DNA of 64,000 nucleotides from an uncultured delta proteobacterium (GCA_903892415.1 CAITIQ010000660.1:1-64000), one strand, 5' to 3'. Counted from the stretch's first letter, positions 41,301-51,529 are shown. A program made the numbers and translations. Notes: a model not told the origin generated them from the letters alone.

Positions 41301-44300
41301 ACCACGTCTGTGGCGTCCAAGCGGAGGCCCTCGTTCTGTTGAGCCAGTTCGCACAGTGACTTTACCGCACCTGCGTTTGCAGCATCCTCTTCGATCACGA
41401 GACGGTACTGCTCGACGGCGTCGACAGCATTGTCGAGCTTGTCCTTGTAAAGGTCGCCGATCAGCAGGCGAAGGGCGGCTCGTTCACTCGGCTCTTCGGC
41501 CAACCCAGCTTGATCGCGAAGATTGTCCAGCAGCTCCGTGTGAAGCTGTTCCGAACGATAAAGTCGCTCCAACGCCTTGAGCACCGTCTTGTCGGCTCGT
41601 ACCGACAGCGCCGATTGGAACGCCTGAATTGCGTCTCTGGGATTGTCGAGTGCCTCGTGGCGTTCCGCCGAGCGGACGCCCAGCGTGTACCGCAGCTCGT
41701 CTTCATCGGGCTGCGACAGCTCGATTCGACGTGCGTACAGATCCACCAGGCGGGTGGCATTGTTCGAGGATTCATGCAGCTCGATCAACTTGTCGATCGC
41801 GCCCGTGTCGTCGGCCTCGAGTTCGAGCGAGCGCTCGTACGCCTTGATGGCGGCGTCGCTGTCCTCGAGCATTTCGTTCTGGGTCTGCCCGAGTCGTCGC
41901 AGCAGTTCGGCTGCTTCACTATCGGGAGCCTCCGCCGCACGTTGCTCGATCAAGCTTGTTACTTTGCGCCAGTCTCCCAGCAGGGTTGCCAACGCCAGCG
42001 CCGCTTCACGGGGTTCCGCTTCGTCGGGGCTCGCTGCCGCTAGCGTTTCGTACGCCGCGAGCGCGCGTCGTGGATCATCGAGCTCCTTGTCGTAGGTTCG
42101 AGCGAGAGTGGCTAGTAGCTCCCGCTTGGCTAGATCGTCATCGAGCGTTGCGAGCGCTGTGACGATGACCTCTGCAAAAGACTCGAACCTGGAAAGTTTG
42201 CGTGCCAGCTTCTCCAGGTCCTCCAACGTGGAGGCGTCTTCAGGCTCGGTGAGGAATGCCGCCTTCTGTGATTCAAACGCCTCATCGTTGAGCTCGTGGG
42301 TCTCAAAGATTTGCGCGTTCTCGCGCAGAATGGCGGCCTTTTCGGAGCGGTCTGTGGCGAGGGCCAGCCGTTCCTGATTGAGCTTCACCATCTGGCGCCA
42401 GTTGTTTGCGCGCTCAGCAATGGGTCGCAAAATCTCGATGATGCGGGCTTTCAGAGCCTCGTCTTCAGCGAGCTTCTCGAGGTCTGAGACTGCCTCGGTA
42501 TGCGATGGGACATCACTTACGATCGTCTCCAGCTGTTCTAGTGCGCCAGTCTTGTCGTCAAGCTTGTCCCGCAGTGTTCTCGAGAGAGCCAGCCGGAAGG
42601 GCGCCGCCTTCTCCGGCGTCTCACTCGAATCAGCCCTGAGCTGGTAGAGATCCGCGAGATCGCGGTGTCGCTCTAGCCGTGCGTAAAGCTCCGTGAGCTT
42701 GTCGAGCGCATGATCATCCCTGCTTTCGACGTCGAGAGCAGACTTATAGGTCTCGATCGCGTCTTGCGGGCGTTCGAGCTTGGAATCTTCGAGCGCGGCA
42801 AGGGTGTGCAACAAGGCGGTCTTCTCAGCCCCCTCGCGGTAGTCCAGCGCGCCCTTCATCAGTTGCGCCCGCTCAGCATGCCGCTCGTGCTTGATCAGCA
42901 GCGTTTCGATGGCTGAATAGAGTTGCCTGTCCTCTGGCTCGAACTTGTGCGCCCTGCGGTACCAAAGGAGCGAGTTCTCATCATCTCCTACCTCGCCGAA
43001 GATCTCGCCAGTTCTGCGAGCCAGTTGCGCCGAGGTTGGGTCATCGATGTCGACGGAGCTCAGCTCTTTGGCAAAAATCTCTGCCAAGCGTCGCTCCGTC
43101 TCCGAGGCCTTGGCGAGCCGCTCAAGCTCGCCCCAAACAGCACGGTCGCCGATGTCCTCGTGCAGGAGCTTGGCGTTTGCCTCCATCGCTGCGCCGAAGT
43201 TGTCGAGCTGTTCTTCGTGCAGAGTAGCAAGTCGCTTTAGTAACTCCGCACGCTCGGCCGCGTCCTCACTGGCTGAAAGCCGAGCCTCGATTGCGTGCTG
43301 GACCTTGGGCCAGACGCCCTGCTTCAGATAGACGGGCTCGAGCATTTCGGCGGCACGAGCTCGCTCCGACAAGGTTTCGCGGGAGGCTTCAGCAACACTC
43401 TCCTCCGGCTTTCCAAGAATTCCTTCGAGCTCCTGCACCGCCTCCACGGAACCCGGATCATCCGACAATGCCGCTTCGAGTTCATCAAACGCGCGTGCCG
43501 AATCAAAGAGCTCGGCTCGTGCAGTCCGCGCGATCTTCACGCGCAGAGGCGCAGCCTCGAGTGGAGCCTTGCTCACCTCGAGCATGCGCTCATACAGCGT
43601 CACAAGGTCTTGGAACCGCTTCTCGCTCCCGTAGAGCGACTCCAGCTGCTTTGCAGCCTCCGGGTCGACCTCGAGCTCGAGCACGGCCTCGAGCTCAGAA
43701 ATCGCGCCCGCGGGATCATTCAGCTTGTCCCGGAGGATCTCCGAGCGCCGGAACATCAGCTGCTTTCGCTCTTCGTCTGATTCAGCGGCGTCCTCGCGTC
43801 GCTTGAGAATGTCGAGCAGCGCCTTGTGGTCCTCGGCCTGCTTGTGGAGCTCTTCGAGCGCAAGCAAGACCCGCTTATCGGCAGGTCGATTCTCGAGCGC
43901 GCGCTTGTAGTACTCGATGGCTACCGCCGCGTTTGACAGCTTCTCCGTGTTGATCTGACCAATGCGGACCAGCACCTCGTGCTGCACGTCTCCGTCGAGG
44001 ATCTCTGCTTCGATCTCGCGGTACAGGGCTGCGGTCGCTTCCCACTGCTGAGTTTCAGCTGTGAGCCGCTCCAACGTCTCTTGCTGTTTTGCCGCCGACT
44101 CATCCTGGGCGGCTTCCTTCATGGCCCGACGTGCGTACTCGTAAGCACGCTTCGGATCGCCGAGGGGGCCCTCGCACGTTGCCCGCGCTTTCTCGATCTT
44201 TTCGAGCTTTTGCGCGGGTGTCTCCGCAACCTCAGCCTCGATGTCGAGGATACGGAGCAACCTCTCAGCGTCACCGTCGGCCTCGTACAGCGGGTGCAAG

Positions 44301-47300
44301 AGTTCCGACACGCTTCGTCGCGCGTTTGCGTCGTCGAGCATCGACTCGAGCGCCGCTCGCGTCTTCTGGTCGTTGGGGTCTAGATTCAGTGCAAGGCGGT
44401 ACGCATCGATCGCTCCTTCAACGTCTTGAAGGTCGTTGCGGCGCACGTCACCGAGTCTACGGTACAGCTGGATCTGATCAGCTTGGTCGTCCGCCAGTGC
44501 AAGGTCCGCCTCGATGATGTCGGCCAGGTCTTGGTGCTTGCCTGCCTTCTGATGCAACTCAGCGAGCGCAGCGTGCGCCGCACGATCCGGGCCAAAGGCA
44601 TCAAGTACGCTGCGCCACATCATTGCGGCGCGCTTTGGATCCTCGAGCTTGTCCGCGTAGATGCCCGCCGCTTTGACCATTGCGCGCTTGCGGTCCTCCG
44701 GTTCACTTGCCACCGCTTCGCGCCGCACAAGGACCTCTACGAGCTCGGCGTTAGCCTTCTCAGCCTCGTAAAGCCGCTCGAGTGCCGTGAGCGCCTTCTC
44801 GTCCGCATCGTCCTCGGCGAGGCGTGACTTCCATGCCGAGATAGCTTTCTGCGGCTCGTTGGTCGAGGTTTCGTAGAGATCACCCAGGCGCTCGAAAATC
44901 GCCTTGCGTGTATCCAGCGACTCTTCGAGCTTGGCCTCGATCTCGAGCGTCTCGGCGAGCGCTGCGTACGCGCCACTCGCGGCCTGGAGGCGGCTCAGCG
45001 CACGCGCGGCCGGCACGACGATCGTCACGTCGTTGGGATCGATCGCCAGCAGCTGTCGGTAGACCTCCTCGGCTTTCTTGTCGTCGCCGAGCGCGCTCTC
45101 ATGCAGCGCGGCTACCTGCATCAGGATCTCTGCTCGAACCGACTTGTTGTCGGCAGCTTCGGCAGCGCTCGTGAGCACAGCCGCGACCTGCTCGTTCTTC
45201 CCCAGGCGCCGTCCGATCTCGGTCAGCCGTTCGCGAACCGAGCCGTCATCGGGAACCATTGGGCACAGTTGCGCAAGAGCGTCGAAAGCTCCGGCGTCGT
45301 CGTGGAGCCGTTCATCACGCAGCTCGCCGATCCTCCGGAGTAGTTCCTCCCGCTGGCCCTCAGCGCCATCACGCCCAGCTTTCGTCGTCGACTCGAGACG
45401 GATCTCAAGCATGCGTACGAGAGCTCGAACTTCATCACGAACCTCGTAGACCCCCTCGAGGAGCTGCGCAGTCGGAAGTCGAAGGCTCCCGATTTCGAGC
45501 ATGCGCTCAGCGAGCTCACGAGCGTCTGCGTCGTCCGGGCGGGCCTTCAGGATGTGCTCGATGTGGCTCAAGGCGCGGGCCGGCACGAGCAGCTGCTCCA
45601 AATAGAGCCGACCGAGGTACAGCCGGATATCGACCGCTTCGTCCTCGATCGCGGTTTCCAACCGGCGTTCGAGCAGCGCAGCAAGGTCCCCGTAGCGCTC
45701 CTCGTCTTCGTAGAGTTTCTCGAGCGCATCGAGTGATGCCGCGTGTAGTGCATCGATCTCCAGAATGCGCTCGTGATAGGCGATGGCCTTTTGCGGTACG
45801 CCGATCACCTCTTCAGCGATCATCGCAACTTCCGTTAGCAGTGCGATCTTGGTGCTGGCATCTTCTGCCGCGCGCGCCGCCTGATCGAACAACTCCTCGA
45901 GTTCACCCCAGCGCTCTGCTGAAGTCAGGATCTGCTTGAGCCGATCAAACGCTCCGGTATTTCCAACGTCCATCCCGAGGATCCGTTTGAGGTACGGGAT
46001 CGCACCATCCGAATCGCCCAGCTCCTGATCGTGCAAGTTTGCTGCTCGATCGCAGAGCACCAGCTCGACATCCGTCTGGATGGTTGCTGTGGCCGGATCT
46101 TGGATCACGATGTGCGTCCGATAAGCCTCGGCCAAGTCGGTGGGGCGGCCCGCTTTTCGGCTTAGCGCCAACGCTTGGTCCCAGAGCGAGAGCTCGCTCG
46201 GGAACTCGTTCAGGATGCGCAGAATGACGTCGAAGGCTGCACCTGGTGCGCCCTGCTTCTTGTCCTCCACTTCAGCGAGGAGAACGTGGAGATCCAATCG
46301 GTGCGCCGGCTCGAGCGTTGCCTCGATCATGACGCGCAGCATTTGGGCTTCACGTCGGGCGTCGCCCAGTTCTGCGAAGGCAGCTTGCAAGAGCACCGCC
46401 GCGCGCCCGCGAGTGTTTTGCACATCAACGAGCCGTGACAGGATGGAAATTACATCCGGATCCCGCGGCCTTAGTTCGAGGGCGCGTTCACAGGCAGCGA
46501 AGGCTTCCTCGGGGTTCTCGAGATGGTCGATGTGGAGGGTGGCGAGCTCGACCTCACGCTCGGCTCGTTCAGCTCCCTCGCATAGATCGCGATGCTTTGC
46601 GACCACCTCAGCGGCAGCCCGATGCTTGCCCTCCGCGAGCAGCAATCGCGACAGCGCCTTCAACGTATCTTTGCGGGTTGGCTCGAGTTCGGCCGCCTTT
46701 CCGTAAAGCTCGATCGCCTGATGCGGATTCGCGAAAACATCTTCTTCGAGCGTTGCCCACTCCTCGAAGATTCCTGCACGGTCCCGTCCCGAGGCTGCCT
46801 CGGCGCGGATACCGAACAGCCAGCGCAGGTCATCGCGTCGCTCTGCGCCGCGCAGTAGCTCATCGAAGTCTGCAATCGTTGCCGTGTCCGTCGGGTCTGA
46901 CTCGACTAGGGCACGGTAGCCCACCACGGCTTCGTCAATCTTGCCGAGCTCACGAGCGTAAGCCGTTGCCAACTTCAAGCGAAGGCTGCGCTCGTGCGCT
47001 GGCTCGATCGGGTTCGCGTTGGTCTCTGCAAGACGCTTCTCGATCGCCTCGACGAACGGCGCCCATGAAGATGCGGCGCGGGCGGCTGCCTCGAGATGCT
47101 CGAGATTGGCCTCGTCAGGTAGGAGTTCATAGGCTCGACGGGCGCAATTGAGAGCCGAGCCTTTGTCTGCCAACGGGCCGCCGGTCACTTGAGACAATCG
47201 GCGCAAGAGCGCCACGCTCTCCTCTTTGCTTTCGGCGACCGATAGCAGGATTTCATACAGCGCAGGCAGGCGAGCCCAGCGCTCTTCCTTTTCATAGATC

Positions 47301-49663
47301 GGAACCAGCGCTCGTGCGGCTTGAGCGTTGGAGCCGTCAACGGTGAGAACGCGCTCGTAAGAACGAGTCGCACGCTCGGGCGCGTTGAGTTTTGTCTCGT
47401 AGACTGCGGCGGCGCGGAAGCTCAGCTCCACCTTCTGCTTGCCAGCGTCCACGTCGGTGGCAGTGATCTTGTCTGCTGACGAAGACAGGAAGTCGGCCAG
47501 GTTGTCCCAGTCGTTCTGACTTGCGTAGAGGTCCTCGAGGGCGGCGAAGTCACCGGCTGAAACGTACGACTCGCGTAAAACGCGAAGCGCCTTTGCTTGG
47601 CCGGGCGAGAGTTCCAGCACGCGCTTCCAGGTCTTGGTCGCTTGCTCAGGGTCCTTCAGACGGTCAGCGTAGACCGCCCCCAGCTTCTGCAGCAGATTCA
47701 GCTTTCCAGCGACGTCGGTGGTCGAATCGACTCGTCGCTCGAGCACCTCCGCGAGGGTGGTGTAGTCCTTTTCCCGTTCCGTCTGCTTCTCGAGTGCGTC
47801 GAAGATCCCTGTTTGCGAAGGATCGAGGTCGAGAATCTGCTTCTGGATCTTGATTGCATCGGCGCCGCGGTCGAGTCGCTCTGCCGCGAGCTTTGCCATC
47901 TCGGTCAGCAGCTCGATGCGAGCGCTTCCCTCCGCGTCGCGAAGCTCAATCTCGTGAAGAGCATAGAGCTGCGGCCAAGAACGGCGTTTGGTGTAAAGCT
48001 CTCGAAGCTTGGCGCGGGCTTCTTCGTCCGTAGGCTGAATCTCGATCAGCCGCTCGTAGGCGCTGATCGCATTTTGGACGTTGGAGAATTGCTCAGCCCA
48101 ACGCCGGGCGACCGCTCGGAAAAGTTCGGCCTTCTCATCGTTGTCAGCCGTGATCTCCGCGAGACGCTGCTGAGTGGTGAGCAGGTCCCTCATGCGACCT
48201 AACGGTTCGTAGATGCGAATGAGTTCGCGCAGCGCGTCCTGTTCGTGCTCATCGAGCGCGATGATCTGCTGCAGTACCTGCACGAGCTGTTGCTCGTTCT
48301 TGGTTTGGTCGCGATGCACTGCAGCGATCTCTCGCAAGATCGCCGCGCGTCCCAGCTTGTCCTCGGCTGGCAGTCTCTCAACGTCGTGCCGCAGCAGGTC
48401 AACCAACGCCGGGAAGTTACCCGCGTTGGTGTACAGCCGCTTGAGCGCCTCTCGCGCGGTTACATCGAGAGGATCGACCTTGAGCACGGCCTTGTACTGT
48501 TCGATGGCCTTTTGCGCGTTGTCGCTCGACTCTGCGAGCTTGGCGATCTCTGCCCCGAGCTCTTTCTTGAGCTGCGGGTCGCTGCTAGCTCGTTGGGCCT
48601 CCCCAAGAATAGTCGCGAGCTTTTGGTTGTCCCCTTTTTCACGCAGGTATTCGCGGAAAAAGCTGATGACAGCGCCGTTGGTCGGGTCCGACTTCCTCAG
48701 GCGATCGAAGTGTGGCTCTGCGGCTTCTGGCTTTCCTCGCCGCTTCCAATGAACCATGCCGATCTGGAGGGTGATGCCTTGCTCGGCCTCACCGCGCACG
48801 CCGCCCTTTAGTTGGTCCTCGTAAAGGGCCACGAGGTGGTCCCATTGCTCCGTCTCGTTGTAGGCCTCGGCAAGGAATGACAGCGAGTCAGTCTGGCCCG
48901 GAGAGAGGTCGAGCACCTGTTGGAAGACCTCCACCGCGCCGTCGCGATCCGAGAGTCTGCGCGCGAGAATACGCCCGGCCTTGATGCCTGCTGCAACGCG
49001 GTCTTCCTTAGCTCCGCTCCCGCTCAGAATCACCTTGAGCACGGCGACCAAGCGCGTCGGCTCATTCTGCAGCGCGGATTCAGCATGCACCGCGCCACGC
49101 TTGACCTTCGGGTCGAGCCTGATGGCGGTCTCAACGTAGCCGGCCACCTTCGCCGCGTCAGCGCTGGAGCCACCATAACGAAGGGCGACGTCGGCAGCCG
49201 CTAGCAGGAGCCCAGCGCGTAAAGCGTCGTCTTGTGCTTCCGACTCGCTCGCCAGTCGTTCGACGAGTTCAGTCCACTTACCGCGCTTCTCGGCGTCAGA
49301 CTGGATAAAGAGCTTGGCTCGCGCCTTGAGCTGCTCGCCCGAGTCAAGCTCCAGCAGCCGCTCGTAGGCGGCACGCGCCCTCCCAGAGTCCAACAACTCC
49401 TCATCGCAGATGCGGGCAAGCTCCGCCTGCATCGCCGGCTCCTCACCTTCGGAGAGGGAGAGTTCCATCTCCAGCAGGCGAGCAACGCCGAGCCACTCTC
49501 GGCGCCGTTCGAACCTCGCGCGGGCCTGTTCGAGCAAACGCAACAGCTCGACCTCCGGCGTACCCGGCGCCGTTACGATCTCGGCGAGTTGTTCCCAAGC
49601 AATCTCGTTCTCGGGGTCGTCCTGAAGTCGGCCAAGAACCACACGAATCGAGTCAACAGTCAT
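38366..49663 (-). CDS. Giant tetratricopeptide-repeat protein (3,765 residues)
   Basis: The start is the ATG for MTVDSIRVVLGRL; the frame upstream to 49807 is not supported. The 11.3-kb frame is uninterrupted and encodes a mostly helical protein built from degenerate TPR-like units, typically W/A-x2-LxxLY...A-x3-Y-x3-L-x2-DPxxxxA. Two or three TPR units form a longer module of roughly 100 residues that recurs throughout (for example QILDLDPSQTGIFDALEKQ and YRQLLAIDPNDVTIVVPAA). No signal peptide or obvious membrane helix is present, so it should be a large cytoplasmic scaffold or counting-type solenoid. Similar giant TPR proteins occur in myxobacteria, but their function is unknown. The class IV aminotransferase follows after 6 bp. 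Confidence 0.85.
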   Translation of the reverse strand: MTVDSIRVVLGRLQDDPENEIAWEQLAEIVTAPGTPEVELLRLLEQARARFERRREWLGVARLLEMELSLSEGEEPAMQAELARICDEELLDSGRARAAYERLLELDSGEQLKARAKLFIQSDAEKRGKWTELVERLASESEAQDDALRAGLLLAAADVALRYGGSSADAAKVAGYVETAIRLDPKVKRGAVHAESALQNEPTRLVAVLKVILSGSGAKEDRVAAGIKAGRILARRLSDRDGAVEVFQQVLDLSPGQTDSLSFLAEAYNETEQWDHLVALYEDQLKGGVRGEAEQGITLQIGMVHWKRRGKPEAAEPHFDRLRKSDPTNGAVISFFREYLREKGDNQKLATILGEAQRASSDPQLKKELGAEIAKLAESSDNAQKAIEQYKAVLKVDPLDVTAREALKRLYTNAGNFPALVDLLRHDVERLPAEDKLGRAAILREIAAVHRDQTKNEQQLVQVLQQIIALDEHEQDALRELIRIYEPLGRMRDLLTTQQRLAEITADNDEKAELFRAVARRWAEQFSNVQNAISAYERLIEIQPTDEEARAKLRELYTKRRSWPQLYALHEIELRDAEGSARIELLTEMAKLAAERLDRGADAIKIQKQILDLDPSQTGIFDALEKQTEREKDYTTLAEVLERRVDSTTDVAGKLNLLQKLGAVYADRLKDPEQATKTWKRVLELSPGQAKALRVLRESYVSAGDFAALEDLYASQNDWDNLADFLSSSADKITATDVDAGKQKVELSFRAAAVYETKLNAPERATRSYERVLTVDGSNAQAARALVPIYEKEERWARLPALYEILLSVAESKEESVALLRRLSQVTGGPLADKGSALNCARRAYELLPDEANLEHLEAAARAASSWAPFVEAIEKRLAETNANPIEPAHERSLRLKLATAYARELGKIDEAVVGYRALVESDPTDTATIADFDELLRGAERRDDLRWLFGIRAEAASGRDRAGIFEEWATLEEDVFANPHQAIELYGKAAELEPTRKDTLKALSRLLLAEGKHRAAAEVVAKHRDLCEGAERAEREVELATLHIDHLENPEEAFAACERALELRPRDPDVISILSRLVDVQNTRGRAAVLLQAAFAELGDARREAQMLRVMIEATLEPAHRLDLHVLLAEVEDKKQGAPGAAFDVILRILNEFPSELSLWDQALALSRKAGRPTDLAEAYRTHIVIQDPATATIQTDVELVLCDRAANLHDQELGDSDGAIPYLKRILGMDVGNTGAFDRLKQILTSAERWGELEELFDQAARAAEDASTKIALLTEVAMIAEEVIGVPQKAIAYHERILEIDALHAASLDALEKLYEDEERYGDLAALLERRLETAIEDEAVDIRLYLGRLYLEQLLVPARALSHIEHILKARPDDADARELAERMLEIGSLRLPTAQLLEGVYEVRDEVRALVRMLEIRLESTTKAGRDGAEGQREELLRRIGELRDERLHDDAGAFDALAQLCPMVPDDGSVRERLTEIGRRLGKNEQVAAVLTSAAEAADNKSVRAEILMQVAALHESALGDDKKAEEVYRQLLAIDPNDVTIVVPAARALSRLQAASGAYAALAETLEIEAKLEESLDTRKAIFERLGDLYETSTNEPQKAISAWKSRLAEDDADEKALTALERLYEAEKANAELVEVLVRREAVASEPEDRKRAMVKAAGIYADKLEDPKRAAMMWRSVLDAFGPDRAAHAALAELHQKAGKHQDLADIIEADLALADDQADQIQLYRRLGDVRRNDLQDVEGAIDAYRLALNLDPNDQKTRAALESMLDDANARRSVSELLHPLYEADGDAERLLRILDIEAEVAETPAQKLEKIEKARATCEGPLGDPKRAYEYARRAMKEAAQDESAAKQQETLERLTAETQQWEATAALYREIEAEILDGDVQHEVLVRIGQINTEKLSNAAVAIEYYKRALENRPADKRVLLALEELHKQAEDHKALLDILKRREDAAESDEERKQLMFRRSEILRDKLNDPAGAISELEAVLELEVDPEAAKQLESLYGSEKRFQDLVTLYERMLEVSKAPLEAAPLRVKIARTARAELFDSARAFDELEAALSDDPGSVEAVQELEGILGKPEESVAEASRETLSERARAAEMLEPVYLKQGVWPKVQHAIEARLSASEDAAERAELLKRLATLHEEQLDNFGAAMEANAKLLHEDIGDRAVWGELERLAKASETERRLAEIFAKELSSVDIDDPTSAQLARRTGEIFGEVGDDENSLLWYRRAHKFEPEDRQLYSAIETLLIKHERHAERAQLMKGALDYREGAEKTALLHTLAALEDSKLERPQDAIETYKSALDVESRDDHALDKLTELYARLERHRDLADLYQLRADSSETPEKAAPFRLALSRTLRDKLDDKTGALEQLETIVSDVPSHTEAVSDLEKLAEDEALKARIIEILRPIAERANNWRQMVKLNQERLALATDRSEKAAILRENAQIFETHELNDEAFESQKAAFLTEPEDASTLEDLEKLARKLSRFESFAEVIVTALATLDDDLAKRELLATLARTYDKELDDPRRALAAYETLAAASPDEAEPREAALALATLLGDWRKVTSLIEQRAAEAPDSEAAELLRRLGQTQNEMLEDSDAAIKAYERSLELEADDTGAIDKLIELHESSNNATRLVDLYARRIELSQPDEDELRYTLGVRSAERHEALDNPRDAIQAFQSALSVRADKTVLKALERLYRSEQLHTELLDNLRDQAGLAEEPSERAALRLLIGDLYKDKLDNAVDAVEQYRLVIEEDAANAGAVKSLCELAQQNEGLRLDATDVVLPVLRRENRHEELVQMLELRLSALADPELRAEALKEAAAVLDERLTRPSDALSALLRAVNEVPEDEALHVSIFAVAARLEPAEGFERYASTLTEKASQTLDAPLARALWTRVGTIAEEKLNDDKRAADAHKKALAESDDAEAEGQTLVALDRLYTRLENHKDLAEVLERRVALVPEAEQAELHFRMAKLSIHVFGEPGVGLGSLRSALALDASHAGAREELEKLTEDKSLFDEVAESLESVYRQRGDNTALSGLYEKRIANAGNATDRLRLRLDLARVLEDQANDPKAALLALLVALEDDPSDSDVLGETERVAAIVGGFEDACAGLEKAIRGKSELSHEVACDLWMRAATWRRDKLSDRVGAEKALEEALKHDAENEVILRTIEQLQRSPGREKELVGTLRRLANLDGCAVPGDLRREAKSIAESQLSDDALSEEILREMLAADDGDAWALAELTVLRRKAGAVKETFTLLVRRTEVAADGATIASLRHEAALLARNELKDLPGAIELYDQIFEEDPSDEKASLALRELYQETGKHHELKKLLERLVDVTDSASKRNDLRLEAARVSDQLELSTEAIELLVGVLEEDPSHKDAALFLSRLYEKSGRDEDLAQLLTKQIDVASSSQDSDAELVYRLRLGEVQETRLGDLLKAAETYQTIVDRKADHKGALIALARINEARGDKAAAAVFLERLFNLETGDEAVAIVKRLAALLETISDEAGVERVLEKGLELRERDEEIRSKLRSLYEKKQSYTKLSDLLTGDARAAEDVLAKVRLLRSAAELRRTKLSDSKGAADLLQEAAEHAPQDRELLLSLCDAYSESGRGKQAAEVLHKIIESYGVRRSKEVAGIHHRLARAYLAEGDKIQALAQLDTAFRIDPGSIQVMKDLGLLALSLADEDGETATRDAYIDRASRTFRALLMQKLDDAPITKAEVFYYLAETFHRKNETKQAIQNLERALDSDKTLTKARELLTKLKG

Positions 49664-49869
49664 CGTCACCCCAGCGGGAATGCTCCAAAATCGGGGAATT
49701 GCTCGGGGCCTCGAGCTTCGAGACCCAACCCCCACCCGCGCGGAATGCCAGAAAAAATGCGGGCTGCGGGAGCACGGAATGTACGCTCCTACGGCTCGCC
49801 CTTTCAAGGCTTGGATCGATCGAAACCATGTCTCTTACATTGGCGACCAAGCAGCGCTAAAAGTGCGGC

Positions 49870-50751
49870 ATGGGAACTCTCGAGATTCGCCGTGTCGCAG
49901 TCATTGGTGCGGGACAAATGGGCCGTGGCATCGCTCAAGTGGCGGCCACAACTGGTCTGACGGTCATCCTTTCTGACGTTACCGAGGCCGCCGCCGAGGG
50001 TGGCAAAAAGACCATTGCCTCCCAGCTCGGTCGCTTGGTGGAGAAGGGGAAGCTGACGGAGGATGACCGAAATTCGGTGCTTGACCGAATCGTTTGCGCA
50101 GGTCAGGGGGAAAAACTCGGTGAGTGTCAGCTCGCCGTCGAGGCTGTGACCGAGCACTTCGAAACCAAGTTGGCGATCTTCCGTGCCGTTGACGTTGCCC
50201 TACCCAAGGACGCGATTCTGGCGACGAATACGTCGTCGATCTCGATCACCAAGCTCGCCGCTGCGACGAGTCGCCCCGCGCGGGTCATCGGAATGCATTT
50301 CATGAATCCGGTCCCCTTGATGAAGCTGGTCGAGATCGTGAAAGGGGTGCAGACCTCCGAGGAGACCTATGCAGAGACGCACGCTCTTGCAGTCAAGATG
50401 GGCAAGACGGTCGTGACGTCGAACGACGCGCCGGGCTTCATGGTCAACCGAATCCTCATCCCGATGCTTTGTGAAGCGGCCTTCGCGCTGCAGGAAGGCG
50501 TCGGCAGCGCAGAAGACATCGACACTGGAGCCAAGCTTGGCTTGAACCACCCGATGGGCCCGCTCGAACTCGCTGACCTGATCGGTCTCGACACGGTGCT
50601 GTCGATCGCCAACGTGCTGCACGATAACTTTGGCGACTCCAAGTACCGCGCACCCAACGTGCTCAAGAACTTGGTCGCGGCTGGTTGGCTCGGAAAGAAG
50701 ACAGGCCGCGGTTTCTACCGTTACGACGCTAAGGGTCAGCGAATCCTATGA
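49870..50751 (+). CDS. hbd: 3-hydroxyacyl-CoA (3-hydroxybutyryl-CoA) dehydrogenase
   Basis: The 293-residue enzyme oxidises 3-hydroxyacyl-CoA to 3-oxoacyl-CoA. It has the dinucleotide loop IGAGQMGRGIAQ (12-23), AVEAVTEHFETK, NTSSISIT and catalytic His143 in GMHFMNPVPLMKLVE. The C-terminal dimer domain includes PGFMVNRILIPM and the DTGAKLGLNHPMGPLEL signature. It overlaps the enoyl-CoA hydratase gene by 4 bp, giving two consecutive beta-oxidation or butyryl-CoA steps in one transcript. It diverges from the giant TPR gene with about 200 bp between starts. Confidence 0.95.
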   Translation: MGTLEIRRVAVIGAGQMGRGIAQVAATTGLTVILSDVTEAAAEGGKKTIASQLGRLVEKGKLTEDDRNSVLDRIVCAGQGEKLGECQLAVEAVTEHFETKLAIFRAVDVALPKDAILATNTSSISITKLAAATSRPARVIGMHFMNPVPLMKLVEIVKGVQTSEETYAETHALAVKMGKTVVTSNDAPGFMVNRILIPMLCEAAFALQEGVGSAEDIDTGAKLGLNHPMGPLELADLIGLDTVLSIANVLHDNFGDSKYRAPNVLKNLVAAGWLGKKTGRGFYRYDAKGQRIL

Positions 50752-51524
50752 GCTTCATCAAACACTCCCGCAGCGAATACATCGAGACGATCACCATCTC
50801 GCGTCCGGACAAACTCAACGCGCTCAGTCCGGAGCTGCTGCAAGAACTGACTGACGTTTTCCGTTCGCTGCTGGAGCAGCCGGAGCGACCGCGCTGTGCG
50901 ATCCTCACTGGCGAAGGCAAGGCCTTCGTTGCAGGTGCCGACATCGCAGCGATGGCGAATTTGCTGCCGGCTGAAGCCCGACGCTTTGCTGAGCTTGGGC
51001 ATCGTCTCGGTTCGATGTTTGAGGAAGCGCCCTTCCCGATCATCGCTGCCGTGAATGGGTTTGCCTTGGGAGGCGGCTGTGAGCTCGCACTGGCGTGTGA
51101 TTTCATCTTCGCTGCCGATTCCGCAAAGTTTGGGCAACCGGAAGTGAAGCTGGGCGTCATCCCTGGGTTTGGCGGAACCCAGCGCTTGGCGCGTCGAGTT
51201 GGCGTCGCCAAGGCACGTGAGCTCGTCTTCACGGGTGAAGTGATTGCGGCGGCCGAGGCTTTACGGCTCGGCCTAGTAAACGCGGTCTTTCCAGGCGCAG
51301 AGCTGATGGCACAGTCCGAAGCCACAGCGAAGAAGATCTGCGCGATGGGGCCACTCGCCGTAGCTGCAGCAAAACGCGTGCTGCTGCGCGGAGAAGACCA
51401 GTCGCTGCCTGCCGCGAATGAACTCGAGGCAACGGCCTTCTCAGCTCTTTTCTCCAGCGAGGATCAGCGAGAGGGAATGAAGGCCTTCATCGAGAAACGT
51501 TCAGCTACCTTCAAAGGGAGCTGA
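50748..51524 (+). CDS. crt: Enoyl-CoA hydratase/isomerase family protein (crotonase-like)
   Basis: The 258-residue protein has the crotonase fold. It shows AGADIAAMA (oxyanion hole), GGGCELALACDFIFAAD (about 105-121), and FGQPEVKLGVIPGFGGTQRL, with the two Glu residues used in water addition. It would hydrate crotonyl-CoA-type substrates to 3-hydroxyacyl-CoA, the substrate of the upstream dehydrogenase. The start overlaps the hbd stop (ATGA). The stop is 5 bp from the convergent PEGA gene. Chain-length preference is not visible from sequence. Confidence 0.93.
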   Translation: MSFIKHSRSEYIETITISRPDKLNALSPELLQELTDVFRSLLEQPERPRCAILTGEGKAFVAGADIAAMANLLPAEARRFAELGHRLGSMFEEAPFPIIAAVNGFALGGGCELALACDFIFAADSAKFGQPEVKLGVIPGFGGTQRLARRVGVAKARELVFTGEVIAAAEALRLGLVNAVFPGAELMAQSEATAKKICAMGPLAVAAAKRVLLRGEDQSLPAANELEATAFSALFSSEDQREGMKAFIEKRSATFKGS

Positions 51525-51529
51525 ACCGC

